A stretch of 45,199 nt of DNA from a virus: IMG/VR virus record IMGVR_UViG_3300005253_000078, positions 1 through 45,199 of that record; one strand, written 5' to 3'. The stretch's first letter is position 1, and each line of letters opens with the position of its first letter. Under the pieces are notes generated by a model, which had not been told where the DNA came from, ran no database searches, and was given only the letters and a program-made list of their open reading frames with translations. This document shows, in pieces, positions 20,886 to 27,912 of this stretch. A program made the translations under genes and the position numbers.

Positions 20886-21314
20886 ATGAACACGCTAGTC
20901 AGCAATATCAAAGTCGAGGATGTACCCAAGCCGGAAGCCTTTGCATTCAAGGCCATCGGTCGCATAGGCGAGGTCGAGTCACGCGAAGTCCGTAATGGTT
21001 ACACTCAAGTGACCATCCCTCTAGCTTACCGCTTGAAGGAGACTGACCAGTCCGACCGCACCTTCTATGCTCGCATCAACCTGAAACAAGAGTGGCTCCA
21101 GCCTGGCTTCACCGCCACCACAACCAACGAACAGATTAGCTTCAACATCAACGTGAAGAAGTTGATGCGTGGCCTGTTCACTGGCGCTGGTATCACCGAA
21201 GGCAACATGGACTTCAACCAGCTACAGGGCCTGACGGTAGGCTTCGGCACGAAGCTCCAGAAGGATGACACATCACGGCTCGAAGTCAGTTACTTCTTCA
21301 CTCCCAAGGTCTAA
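20886..21314 (+). CDS. Candidate single-stranded-DNA-binding protein (142 aa)
   Basis: Beta-rich, no Cys, with alternating strands (GYTQVTIPLAYRL, TFYARINLKQEWL, GLTVGFGTKLQ) consistent with an OB-like barrel. The C-terminus is not acidic (FFTPKV), unlike bacterial SSB. Assignment rests on its own strong promoter and its place after a Sak4-like ATPase and before nuclease and polymerase genes. Confidence 0.45.
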   Translation: MNTLVSNIKVEDVPKPEAFAFKAIGRIGEVESREVRNGYTQVTIPLAYRLKETDQSDRTFYARINLKQEWLQPGFTATTTNEQISFNINVKKLMRGLFTGAGITEGNMDFNQLQGLTVGFGTKLQKDDTSRLEVSYFFTPKV

Positions 21315-21528
21315 CTACACTCTTGACTGAGGCAGTATAGACTGAGGGATTGCAGGTCAGAACTCATCTTTAGTGGTGAGTGTACGTCCTGCTTCGGCCC
21401 CTGTCAGTGACCTGAGAGCAGGCAGGGGCTTGCAATTATAGATATGGCGGGGCTCTAGAGAGCATGCTAATCTATTGTAATGGGGTTCAAAGCCCCGCCC
21501 GCCTCCAGTTTGAGAGAGAGGATGTAGA
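21315..21528 (+). other. Structured non-coding gap with tRNA-like element
   Basis: No gene in 214 bp. GCCCCTG (21397-21403) pairs with CAGGGGC (21423-21429), with an inner TCAG/CTGA stem and a 7-nt bulge; an overlapping CCTGCT/AGCAGG pairing (21388-21393 with 21417-21422) competes. At 21446-21507 GGCGGG pairs with CCCGCC and a GGGG-TTCAAAG-CCCC arm plus CCA resemble a tRNA acceptor and T arm, but only about 60 nt are present and no anticodon stem forms. Possibly a decayed tRNA or a small regulatory RNA. Confidence 0.4.
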
Positions 21529-21780
21529 GTGGCAGGTAATGAACAAAGACTGTGGCTGGTAGTGCTGTTGGATAGTCTCGCGCATCTCCATGAGCCTGAC
21601 CGGAGCACGTGGATTAAGTCGCGGGACTTCCAGAACATCAGTCGTTGGTCAGGCGTAAGGCCCCAAGTGGCAGCCCAACTGACTGCGAGGCGAGCCAAGT
21701 CAGCCCTCCGCATCCTCCGCTCTCATCAGAACTTGGACAAGATACTTGGTCAGCTAGAAGGAGACGAGGATGACACCTGA
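21529..21780 (+). CDS. Hypothetical protein (83 aa)
   Basis: GTG behind GAGAGAGAGG. Helical; the middle (SRDFQNISRWSGVRPQVAAQ) resembles a helix-turn-helix, and the C-terminus is acidic (EGDEDDT). Possible DNA-binding regulator. Overlaps the next gene. Confidence 0.6.
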   Translation: MAGNEQRLWLVVLLDSLAHLHEPDRSTWIKSRDFQNISRWSGVRPQVAAQLTARRAKSALRILRSHQNLDKILGQLEGDEDDT

Positions 21781-21952
21781 TATTTCTGAGTTTGACGTGT
21801 CGCAGATGACAGCTAATGAGGCGATGGCGGTTGCTAAGAGACTTCGTTACGATAAGACTCCAGTAACTACTATCGAAATAGGCATCGCGGCGGCAGTAAT
21901 CTACAGACTACTAGAGCTGTTAGAAGAGGAACAGAGAGGAGACAATGGCTAA
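21770..21952 (+). CDS. Hypothetical helical protein (60 aa)
   Basis: ATG behind AAGGAGACGAGG. Acidic, helical, no Cys; 8-bp overlap with the next gene (ATGGCTAA). Not recognised. Confidence 0.6.
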   Translation: MTPDISEFDVSQMTANEAMAVAKRLRYDKTPVTTIEIGIAAAVIYRLLELLEEEQRGDNG

Positions 21953-22094
21953 ACCACTGACACTGCTGGAGTCCGTACTCGTACAGATTCTCATTCACAA
22001 CATAGACAGTGACCTCTCAAACGATTACGTAGTGAAGGTGTTGATGCGTACAGGTTTAACTAAGCAGCAAGCAAACAAAGCAGTAGGGAGATAG
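21945..22094 (+). CDS. Hypothetical protein (49 aa)
   Basis: ATG behind AGAGGAGACA. Helical; the C-terminal VLMRTGLTKQQANKAVGR looks like a small HTH or helical hairpin. Not recognised. Confidence 0.55.
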   Translation: MAKPLTLLESVLVQILIHNIDSDLSNDYVVKVLMRTGLTKQQANKAVGR

Positions 22095-22097
22095 CAC

Positions 22098-22421
22098 ATG
22101 ATTAGACTTACACAAAAATTGGTAGAAGAGTTTTTGTCTCTTTTGCATGGGAGTGAGATTAGATTCTGTGAGAAAGGGGGACTACATGACATCCAACCAT
22201 TTGCCGATGACTGCTTCCGCTTAGGGTCGATTCACCCCTGCTCAAAATGCCCTCGTCTATTTCTTGGTGTGGGGGCCGACATGATGGGGATGGATATAGG
22301 CTTTGAGGATATAACTGATGAGTGTCTGAAAGTCCGGCCTCTTGAAGGAGCTTCAAATGGGCACTGTTGGACAGGAGGCCCTGATGGGCACTGCCATTGG
22401 TGTGGCAAGAGCGTAATCTAA
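22098..22421 (+). CDS. Cys-rich hypothetical protein (107 aa)
   Basis: ATG behind GGGAGATAGCAC. CSKC (about residues 48-51) and a C-terminal C-x8-C-x2-C (CWTGGPDGHCHWC, about 90-102) suggest a zinc ribbon. Not of the LW type; the final knuckle is followed by GKSVI. Confidence 0.65.
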   Translation: MIRLTQKLVEEFLSLLHGSEIRFCEKGGLHDIQPFADDCFRLGSIHPCSKCPRLFLGVGADMMGMDIGFEDITDECLKVRPLEGASNGHCWTGGPDGHCHWCGKSVI

Positions 22422-22431
22422 AGGAGATAAC

Positions 22432-23034
22432 ATGGCAAAGCGACAGCAAGAAGAAGTAATCTCTATAATTACCTTTGACATAGAGACGAGTAACTTGAGT
22501 GCTGACTTCGGTCGAGTGCTCTGTGCGGTGGTGAAGCAGGTAGGTAAGAAGCCCATCATCTTCCGGGGTGACAACTACGCCGCGTGGAAGAAGGGCAACA
22601 AATATGATGACTCCATGCTGGTGCTGGACATCATCGAGGAGCTGAACAAGCATGACGTGCTGATAGCGCACAACGGCATGAAGTTCGACCGGCCCTTCCT
22701 CAACACTCGCGCCTACAGCGGGCTATCAGGTGGAACAGGCGGGCTGATAGTCAACCCGCGCTCGAAGATGATTGACCCGGTGCTCATAGCGCGTAAGCAC
22801 CTGCGCTTCTCATACAACAGCCTCGCCCGCATCCTTCAGCACTTCGGCCTCGGCTCAAAGTCCAGCGTCGAAGGACATATGTGGTTGCGTGCTCTGCTGG
22901 CCACGGGCAAGGAGCAGCGTCAGGCGATGGACGAGGTAGTAGAGCACTGCATCGTAGACGTAGTGAAGCTTGAGCAGTTGGTCGGTAAGCTACGCAAGTT
23001 CATCCCACGCATCGACGAGTATGGCTCTAAGTAA
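22432..23034 (+). CDS. DEDD-family 3'-5' exonuclease (200 aa)
   Basis: RNase H-fold exonuclease. ExoI FDIETSN (residues 15-21), ExoII LIAHNGMKFDRPF (about 76-88), ExoIII EHCIVDVVKLEQL (about 171-183). It resembles the stand-alone proofreading-type nucleases related to the PolB exonuclease domain. The polymerase downstream carries its own exonuclease domain, so this one probably serves recombination or processing. Confidence 0.85.
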   Translation: MAKRQQEEVISIITFDIETSNLSADFGRVLCAVVKQVGKKPIIFRGDNYAAWKKGNKYDDSMLVLDIIEELNKHDVLIAHNGMKFDRPFLNTRAYSGLSGGTGGLIVNPRSKMIDPVLIARKHLRFSYNSLARILQHFGLGSKSSVEGHMWLRALLATGKEQRQAMDEVVEHCIVDVVKLEQLVGKLRKFIPRIDEYGSK

Positions 23035-23203
23035 AACAGAGGTAGACAAAGCACTCAGGCTAGTGGGTGGGCAGTGGCGATTAAGAGTCCCCAATTGGTG
23101 TGACCTTTGTGGAAAATATATGTATACGCAAGCCGAGCTCAAACAGGGGCTTATACCGTGGGTGTGCGAGGAACACGCAAGAGAGTTAGGATTAATGTGG
23201 TAA
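23024..23203 (+). CDS. LW21: small zinc-finger-like protein with C-terminal Trp (59 aa)
   Basis: ATG overlaps the exonuclease end by 11 bp. C27-D-L-C30, C48-x2-H51, ARELGLMW. Short helix then knuckle, the compact form of the family. Confidence 0.75.
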   Translation, partial: ALSKTEVDKALRLVGGQWRLRVPNWCDLCGKYMYTQAELKQGLIPWVCEEHARELGLMW

Positions 23204-23215
23204 GGAGAGACTAAC

Positions 23216-23440
23216 ATGGCATTGAAGAGATGGTTAGAGTTGGCATGTAATATCTGCACGACCAAGAAGATGGTGGAGCTGACTGGTGAGGAGCAGGAGG
23301 TCAAGCAGGAGATGGTAGGATGGTACAACATCGTCACTGATACGGAGCAGGGGCCGGAGACTTACCTGGTGTGCTCTGGCAAGTGCTTGAAGGAAGTAGG
23401 CGACATAGCTATGAAGGCTACCATCGAGAGGAAAGGCTAG
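23216..23440 (+). CDS. Cys-rich hypothetical protein (74 aa)
   Basis: ATG behind AAGGAGAGACTAAC. CNIC (residues 11-14) and C-x3-C (CSGKC, about 53-57) form a possible zinc site. Similar in plan to the LW proteins but without the terminal Trp; ends in a basic helix. Confidence 0.6.
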   Translation: MALKRWLELACNICTTKKMVELTGEEQEVKQEMVGWYNIVTDTEQGPETYLVCSGKCLKEVGDIAMKATIERKG

Positions 23441-23456
23441 TGTATAGGAGATTTCT

Positions 23457-23576
23457 ATGCTGGAGTTCTTTTTCCTCTGTATGATAGGTGGCTTAACGCT
23501 TGTTGTGTGGGGTTTGCTGATCTATCTATGGGGGTTAATCTTAGGCTGGTGGAGTGAATATCATGAAGGAGGCTAG
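23457..23576 (+). CDS. Membrane peptide (39 aa)
   Basis: ATG behind ATAGGAG. Almost wholly hydrophobic (residues 2-32), ending SEYHEGG. Its 3' end contains the AGGAGG site of the cell-wall peptidase gene, and it ends one base before that start. A small holin-like partner is possible but unproven. Confidence 0.6.
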   Translation: MLEFFFLCMIGGLTLVVWGLLIYLWGLILGWWSEYHEGG

Positions 23577-23577
23577 A

Positions 23578-23901
23578 GTGTGGAGAGCTAAGAGCGAACG
23601 AGTAAATATAGGGGAGCTGCACCCACAACTGCGGTTGGCGTTGGAGAAGGCGGGTGTGTTGCACGACCTGTTGTTCGGCAAGCCTCTCATCGTGACGAGT
23701 GGTAACGACGGCAGGCACAGTCGCACCAGTAGGCACTATCGCAACATGGCCATCGACATACGCTCGTGGGACAAGTCAGAGCTAGGGCAGTTGACGTTCC
23801 ATGTGATACTAGCGCAGTTGGCAAAGGAGTATGACCTTGCAATCTTCGACGAAAGGAATCGAGATAAAGCTCCCCACTGGCACCTTGAAATCGCAGACTA
23901 A
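23578..23901 (+). CDS. M15-type peptidoglycan peptidase, endolysin candidate (107 aa)
   Basis: Zinc D,D- or L,D-peptidase fold: SRHYRNMAIDIR (residues 51-62, ligands H53 and D60) and HWH (100-102) give the H-x6-D ... HxH signature of M15/VanY-type enzymes. GTG 23578 is chosen for its perfect AGGAGG spacing; GTG 23554 or ATG 23563 would lengthen it slightly. No signal peptide, so export through the holin is expected. It is the best endolysin candidate although far from the holin gene. Confidence 0.8.
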   Translation: MWRAKSERVNIGELHPQLRLALEKAGVLHDLLFGKPLIVTSGNDGRHSRTSRHYRNMAIDIRSWDKSELGQLTFHVILAQLAKEYDLAIFDERNRDKAPHWHLEIAD

Positions 23902-24025
23902 GCAACTCGAAATAGTTGACCCCCTTAACTGTGACGTGTGCCAATGGCAAGGGCTTCCGTCGTACAATCACTTTGATATGTGGCTATGCATAGAGCATGC
24001 TCAGGAGCATGGCCTGATATGGTAA
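23831..24025 (+). CDS. LW22: small zinc-finger-like protein with C-terminal Trp (64 aa)
   Basis: The start at 23831 overlaps the peptidase by 71 bp; TTG 23885 would shorten it. C34-D-V-C37, C53-x2-H56, AQEHGLIW. Confidence 0.65.
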   Translation: MTLQSSTKGIEIKLPTGTLKSQTKQLEIVDPLNCDVCQWQGLPSYNHFDMWLCIEHAQEHGLIW

Positions 24026-24035
24026 GGAGACAGAC

Positions 24036-24362
24036 ATGGCAGTAGCGTGGCATGACCGCATGAAGGAGTGGGAAGCTCTAGGTGATAAAGCATGTAAGGA
24101 GCAAGGGCGTATCCTGCTCGTGAACAACCTGATGACAGGCGAGCGTATCATTGCCGACGAGCAGTCAGGTGACTTTGTCAAAGACATGAAACTCATCATC
24201 GAGATGCAAGGAGCTGACCACTACCATGAGGTTATTGGTGAGATGATGTATCCTATGAACTGCCTGAATGACACTCCACATCATGCGCTGTGGGACGCTC
24301 GTAAGGTGGAGCATGTGCGGCTGTGCATTGACCACGCACGCAAGGATGGCTGGCTATGGTAA
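24036..24362 (+). CDS. LW23: long LW-family protein (108 aa)
   Basis: ATG behind AAGGAGACAGAC. A larger charged N-terminal domain without CxxC (single C20 and C76), then C97-x2-H100 and ARKDGWLW. Longest member; the first knuckle seems degenerate or built from His residues (HYHE, PHH). 7-nt overlap with LW24. Confidence 0.7.
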   Translation: MAVAWHDRMKEWEALGDKACKEQGRILLVNNLMTGERIIADEQSGDFVKDMKLIIEMQGADHYHEVIGEMMYPMNCLNDTPHHALWDARKVEHVRLCIDHARKDGWLW

Positions 24363-24598
24363 AGCTAGGCAAGCGAAGAAAAGCTGCTTTACTAGAAAGT
24401 CTCAAGAAGTGGCACGCCGAAGCCTCCACCGTCGCTAACAACGGCTATTGGGATGTAGGTGAGTGTGATGTCTGTGAAGAAATGGTTGAGGAGAGACTTT
24501 CGAGCTTAGAGCAGTGGTTTCCCAATGGGGCAGTGGCTTCCGACCCCCCTTGGCTATTCTGTGAGGAACATGCTCGTGAGTTGGGGGTCATATGGTAG
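24356..24598 (+). CDS. LW24: small zinc-finger-like protein with C-terminal Trp (80 aa)
   Basis: Begins in ATGGTAA. Basic N-terminal helix (residues 3-20), C37-D-V-C40, C69-x2-H72, ARELGVIW. Its stop overlaps the next gene (ATGGTAG). Confidence 0.75.
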   Translation: MVKLGKRRKAALLESLKKWHAEASTVANNGYWDVGECDVCEEMVEERLSSLEQWFPNGAVASDPPWLFCEEHARELGVIW

Positions 24599-24822
24599 AA
24601 TCAGTCACGCTCAAGCTGGCGCGTCATCTGCATGATAGGCATCACCCCGTTCAGGCATGGGACTCCTGCGTCCAGGGCTGTCGAGACTTCTACTCTCTGA
24701 TGGCTGACTCTGCCATCCTGTACTTGAAGGAGCATGACCATATGAAGCAGACATTAGGCGACCAGCTAAGGCAGCGTAAGTTGGACGAGAAGTTGGCCGC
24801 TCAAATGGAAGGAGGCGAATAG
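24592..24822 (+). CDS. Hypothetical helical protein (76 aa)
   Basis: Starts in the ATGGTAG of LW24. His-rich N-terminal helix, C-x3-C (CVQGC, about 26-30), then a long charged helix. No LW ending. Its stop shares a base with the next GTG (TAGTG). Confidence 0.65.
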   Translation: MVESVTLKLARHLHDRHHPVQAWDSCVQGCRDFYSLMADSAILYLKEHDHMKQTLGDQLRQRKLDEKLAAQMEGGE

Positions 24823-25262
24823 TGGTTATTTATCTAGCTGGCTTGATTAGCACCGACCGTCCAGAGTCCTTGACCTGGCGTGATGAGGCTGCGTTCCGGC
24901 TCGTTGAGGGCTGGGGCCTCGACGTTCTGTCGCCAGTCCGAGGCAAAGACATGGCTACTAGCACAGACGGTGGCCTATCTACGCCTAAGCAGACCAACAA
25001 GTCCATCATACTGCGGGACTACAACGACATCCAGCAGGCCGACATGCTGCTGGTCAACCTCAACCTGTGGGGCAGCACCCGTCCACTAGTAGGCACCCTG
25101 ATGGAGCTAGCATGGGCCTGGGAGATGAAGATGCCCGTCGTAGCCATATGCTCCAAGAGCGACAGGCTGATGCGCGACCACCCCTTCATCCAAGAGTGCG
25201 TGTCGCACTACTGCGAGACAGTAGGGGAAGCAATAGACTTCATTGGAAGGTATCATGCGTAG
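24822..25262 (+). CDS. Nucleoside 2-deoxyribosyltransferase-like protein (146 aa)
   Basis: Rossmann-like NDT fold: VIYLAGLIS at the N-terminus, RDYNDIQQADMLLVNL (about residues 67-82) and GTLMELAWAWEMKMPVVAI (about 91-109, with the family's catalytic-region Glu). Such enzymes swap or hydrolyse the base of deoxynucleosides or nucleotides, so a role in pool editing or base modification is likely. GTG start from the TAGTG overlap. Confidence 0.75.
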   Translation: MVIYLAGLISTDRPESLTWRDEAAFRLVEGWGLDVLSPVRGKDMATSTDGGLSTPKQTNKSIILRDYNDIQQADMLLVNLNLWGSTRPLVGTLMELAWAWEMKMPVVAICSKSDRLMRDHPFIQECVSHYCETVGEAIDFIGRYHA

Positions 25263-25464
25263 AGTCACATACATGGTAAAGCTACATTATGCCGACCCCG
25301 TGCCGGGTTTCGTAGACTTCAAGATTACATATAGACCGATGCAACGCACTGAATACTACATGCCATGGGGCGTAGTGACAGTTGACGAACTACACAAAAT
25401 GGAGTATACTGAACGTGCTGACTGGTGGAATGACCCTGACTACGAGTATATGGACTCAGAGTGA
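25255..25464 (+). CDS. Hypothetical protein (69 aa)
   Basis: ATG overlaps the previous stop by 8 bp (ATGCGTAG); ATG 25273 is an alternative. Tyr/Trp/Asp-rich, acidic C-terminus. GTGA overlap with the next gene. Not recognised. Confidence 0.6.
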   Translation: MRRVTYMVKLHYADPVPGFVDFKITYRPMQRTEYYMPWGVVTVDELHKMEYTERADWWNDPDYEYMDSE

Positions 25465-25793
25465 GTGGAACCAAACATGATACTGGCAAAGCTCGCTTTG
25501 ACCTGCTGCCTGTCAAGCCGCTGTTCAAGGTGGTTGAGGTCTATACGATAGGGGCCAAGAAGTACAGCGACAGAAATTGGGAGAACGGTCTCAAGTGGGG
25601 CCGTGTCTTCGCCGCAATGATGCGCCACGGATGGGACTGGTGGCGCGGTGAGAAGCTAGACCCCAAAGATGGGCAGCACCACCTAGCCAGTGTAGCCTGG
25701 TGTGCCCTGACTCTCATGGAGTATGAAGAGACACACCCGGAATTTGATGACCGACCTAAAGGAGACGAGAATGCCAAGGTACAAACGCCGTAG
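25461..25793 (+). CDS. dATP/dGTP diphosphohydrolase-like protein, DUF5664 type (110 aa)
   Basis: All-alpha NTP pyrophosphatase-like. HDTGKARFDLLPVKPL (residues 6-21), GAKKYSDRNWENGLKWGR (about 31-48), RHGWDWWRGEKLDPKDGQHH (about 55-74) match the family known from phage dATP/dGTP diphosphohydrolases such as MazZ. In Z-genome phages this enzyme works with PurZ, which is absent here. Likely adjusts dNTP pools. GTG start. Confidence 0.8.
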   Translation: MSGTKHDTGKARFDLLPVKPLFKVVEVYTIGAKKYSDRNWENGLKWGRVFAAMMRHGWDWWRGEKLDPKDGQHHLASVAWCALTLMEYEETHPEFDDRPKGDENAKVQTP

Positions 25794-26352
25794 TAGGAAG
25801 CCCCACCAATCTAGCGCGCCCATTCACGAGCTAATAGACCGTTCGGCCATGGCCCGCCGCGAAGTCTACGTCACCGGGATTATCAACTCTGAAGCCCATT
25901 ATTATCTGACGCGCATCCTCACCTATTTGGCAGAGGACTCTAAGAAGCCTATCAGCATCATCCTCAATACTCCGGGAGGCTTGGTGGCTGATGGCTTAGC
26001 TATCTATGATTTGCTTACGACCATCGGGCGGCGAGCGCCCATCAACATTGTTGCCACCGGCCAGTGCATGAGCATGGGGGCCATCATACTACAGGCAGCC
26101 AACAAACGCTGGGCCACCCGCCACTGTGCCATCGGCCTTCATGAGCTACATGCCGAGAGCATCGGCACTTACTCGAAGTTGGAGGAGAATCAAGTAGAGA
26201 TTCGCAAGACACAATCCCTCCTCGATGACATCATCACCAACCGCACAGGCATGACACGCAAGAAGTTGAAAGGGCTCATCAAACGCAGAGAGACAGTGCT
26301 CACGCCTGACGAAGCCCTTGAGCTGAATCTTATCGACGGAGTAATAGAGTAA
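25771..26352 (+). CDS. ClpP-like serine protease (193 aa)
   Basis: Crotonase-fold ClpP core: LNTPGGLVADGLAIYD (residues 65-80), nucleophile S101 in GQCMSMGA, general base H124 in AIGLHELH. The triad Asp position aligns with E174 (RRETVLTP, where ClpP has RDNFMS), so activity may be altered. ATG 25771 behind AAAGGAGACGAG; overlaps the previous gene. Phage ClpP homologues often act as head proteases, but this one is in the replication operon, far from capsid genes. Confidence 0.8.
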   Translation: MPRYKRRSRKPHQSSAPIHELIDRSAMARREVYVTGIINSEAHYYLTRILTYLAEDSKKPISIILNTPGGLVADGLAIYDLLTTIGRRAPINIVATGQCMSMGAIILQAANKRWATRHCAIGLHELHAESIGTYSKLEENQVEIRKTQSLLDDIITNRTGMTRKKLKGLIKRRETVLTPDEALELNLIDGVIE

Positions 26353-26606
26353 TGGCTGGCAACGGTAGTAACGTGGCAGGGTCAGGGAGTTTGCCCGCCG
26401 GAGATCTTGGCCAATTCTTTCCTGCCCAACCTAGTACATGGCCTGACCCCAAGACAGAGTTTCGTAAGTCCACCAATGAGATAGAAGGAAAGGAGTGGTT
26501 CGAGATGGATGTCTCGCAGGCCGATACCATCGTCATTATCCACGAAGGCAAGCGAGTGGAGATGGATAAGAAGGACTTTCTCCAAAGGATAGGTCTCGAA
26601 TGGTAA
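26352..26606 (+). CDS. Hypothetical protein ending in Trp (84 aa)
   Basis: TAATG coupling to the protease. Gly/Ser/Pro-rich N-terminus (residues 1-40, probably disordered), then a small alpha/beta part ending QRIGLEW. No Cys, yet it ends in GLEW with the same ATGGTAA overlap into LW25: it has the LW tail without the zinc site. Confidence 0.65.
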   Translation: MAGNGSNVAGSGSLPAGDLGQFFPAQPSTWPDPKTEFRKSTNEIEGKEWFEMDVSQADTIVIIHEGKRVEMDKKDFLQRIGLEW

Positions 26607-26818
26607 GCTCCGAACACGATAAACTCATACGCAAATATGTGGCGAATTTTGCTGGGGTCTATGAACTCAAAATGTGCAAGACCAGTTGTGATAGATGTAG
26701 TGAAGCCCATAGCGAGTACTATGTAGAATCTATTCTGAATTGGATGCACCCTGGCTATGGAGGTGCTCCGCCCTATCTCTGCATTGACTGCGCCCGTCAC
26801 TATGGATTAGTCTGGTAA
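26600..26818 (+). CDS. LW25: small zinc-finger-like protein with C-terminal Trp (72 aa)
   Basis: C26 and C30-D-R-C33, C61-x2-C64, ARHYGLVW. The Trp codon follows GTC, so no start codon arises; the next gene uses its own GTG two bases later. Confidence 0.75.
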   Translation: MVSSEHDKLIRKYVANFAGVYELKMCKTSCDRCSEAHSEYYVESILNWMHPGYGGAPPYLCIDCARHYGLVW

Positions 26819-26820
26819 TC

Positions 26821-27564
26821 GTGGCGACGGTCTTCAAGTCGTTCATCACCCAGGTCATCAAGCCCGGCTACTTTTACATCAAGCCGCTCCTGCCCCGCAA
26901 GGGCAAACTCTTATTGGCTGCTGACCCCAAAGCCTTCAAGTCCATGTTAGCCCTCAACATTGCGTACTCTCTCTGCGAGGGCTCGTTGGTCATGGACACG
27001 TTCCCCGTCAGTGGGCCTAAGCGAGTACTCCTCATTGAGCAAGAGGTCGGGCCTGAACGCCTCGTCCAGCGCCTCACTGACATACATGGGGAGCGCAAAG
27101 GCACGAAAGTGCTCGACAACTTCTGGATTACCAGCCGTGACCTGGATTGCAGGCTCGATACTAAGAGTGGGCGAGGGCTCATCGCTAGCCACATCGAGGA
27201 GGCCAAGCCGCACGTGGTCATCTTCGACCCGCTCGCCAACTTCCACCACATAGACGAGAACTCCAACTCAGAGATGAAAGTCCTACTGTCGGAGTTGACG
27301 CAGATGCAAGAGACCTATGACTTCGCCTCCATTATCATCCACCACATGGGCAAAACCTCAGAGCACCGCACGCTCTCGTCACCCGAACGCCTACGAGGGG
27401 CTGGTGTGCTGTTCGCTGACGTTGACACACTGGCTGTGATATGGAAGCCGGACTTCCGTCAGCGCAATAACATCTCCATACGATTCGCCACCCGCTCACC
27501 CATAGACCAGGACTTTCTGAAGCTGGAATTCCAAGAGAAGGAAGGTACATTCAAACGTGTCTGA
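26821..27564 (+). CDS. RepA-like AAA_25 ATPase, candidate replicative helicase (247 aa)
   Basis: RecA-fold hexameric ATPase. Walker A-like AADPKAFKSML (residues 33-43, Phe replacing the Gly before Lys, as in some RepA-type members), Walker B VVIFDPLANF (about 133-142), and IIIHHMGK (about 175-182), the HH-x-GK sensor of RepA helicases. No primase or DnaB is visible elsewhere, so this may be the replicative helicase. GTG start. Confidence 0.75.
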   Translation: MATVFKSFITQVIKPGYFYIKPLLPRKGKLLLAADPKAFKSMLALNIAYSLCEGSLVMDTFPVSGPKRVLLIEQEVGPERLVQRLTDIHGERKGTKVLDNFWITSRDLDCRLDTKSGRGLIASHIEEAKPHVVIFDPLANFHHIDENSNSEMKVLLSELTQMQETYDFASIIIHHMGKTSEHRTLSSPERLRGAGVLFADVDTLAVIWKPDFRQRNNISIRFATRSPIDQDFLKLEFQEKEGTFKRV

Positions 27565-27739
27565 AGTTATAAATACGTTTAAGGAAGCCTGTCTCCAGTT
27601 GCATGAATTGAGAGACTATTGGTGTGGCATCTGTCAAAGTTTCGCTGAGCGAGGCTGTCGCAACTATGAGGGATGCAAGGACTATCACCACTTCAATATC
27701 TGCGAGGACTGCGCCCGTAAGGAAGGCTATCTATGGTAG
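27557..27739 (+). CDS. LW26: small zinc-finger-like protein with C-terminal Trp (60 aa)
   Basis: GTG start in an 8-bp overlap with the helicase. C23-G-I-C26, extra C34 and C40, C49-x2-C52, ARKEGYLW. 7-nt overlap with LW27. Confidence 0.75.
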   Translation: MSEVINTFKEACLQLHELRDYWCGICQSFAERGCRNYEGCKDYHHFNICEDCARKEGYLW

Positions 27740-27912
27740 AGATTGTGCGAGTTCTGACCATCTATTGTGATAAGTGCGGCCCCAAGTACGGTGATGTAGA
27801 CATGCGCAAACGGAGGACAATTATTGGTTGGGCTCATCACCCCACGCCCCCTTATAAAGGGCTAAAGTGGTATTGCGAAGACTGCTCTCAGGAGCTAGGC
27901 CTCCTATGGTAG
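27733..27912 (+). CDS. LW27: small zinc-finger-like protein with C-terminal Trp (59 aa)
   Basis: Starts and stops in ATGGTAG junctions. C12-D-K-C15, basic middle (RKRRT), C48-x2-C51, SQELGLLW. Its stop contains the polymerase start, so polymerase translation is probably coupled to it. Confidence 0.75.
   Translation: MVEIVRVLTIYCDKCGPKYGDVDMRKRRTIIGWAHHPTPPYKGLKWYCEDCSQELGLLW

Noticed and set aside
21323-21341. Promoter TTGACT...TATAGA before the structured gap
   Set aside because: The spacer is only 7 bp, too short for sigma70.
21446-21507. Functional tRNA gene
   Set aside because: Acceptor and T arms look right, but the molecule is about 60 nt, lacks an anticodon stem and has G at the usual pyrimidine position of the T loop.
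26874-27266. Reverse-strand frames opposite the RepA-like ATPase
   Set aside because: The forward frame has Walker motifs and operon context; the reverse frames have no ribosome-binding site.
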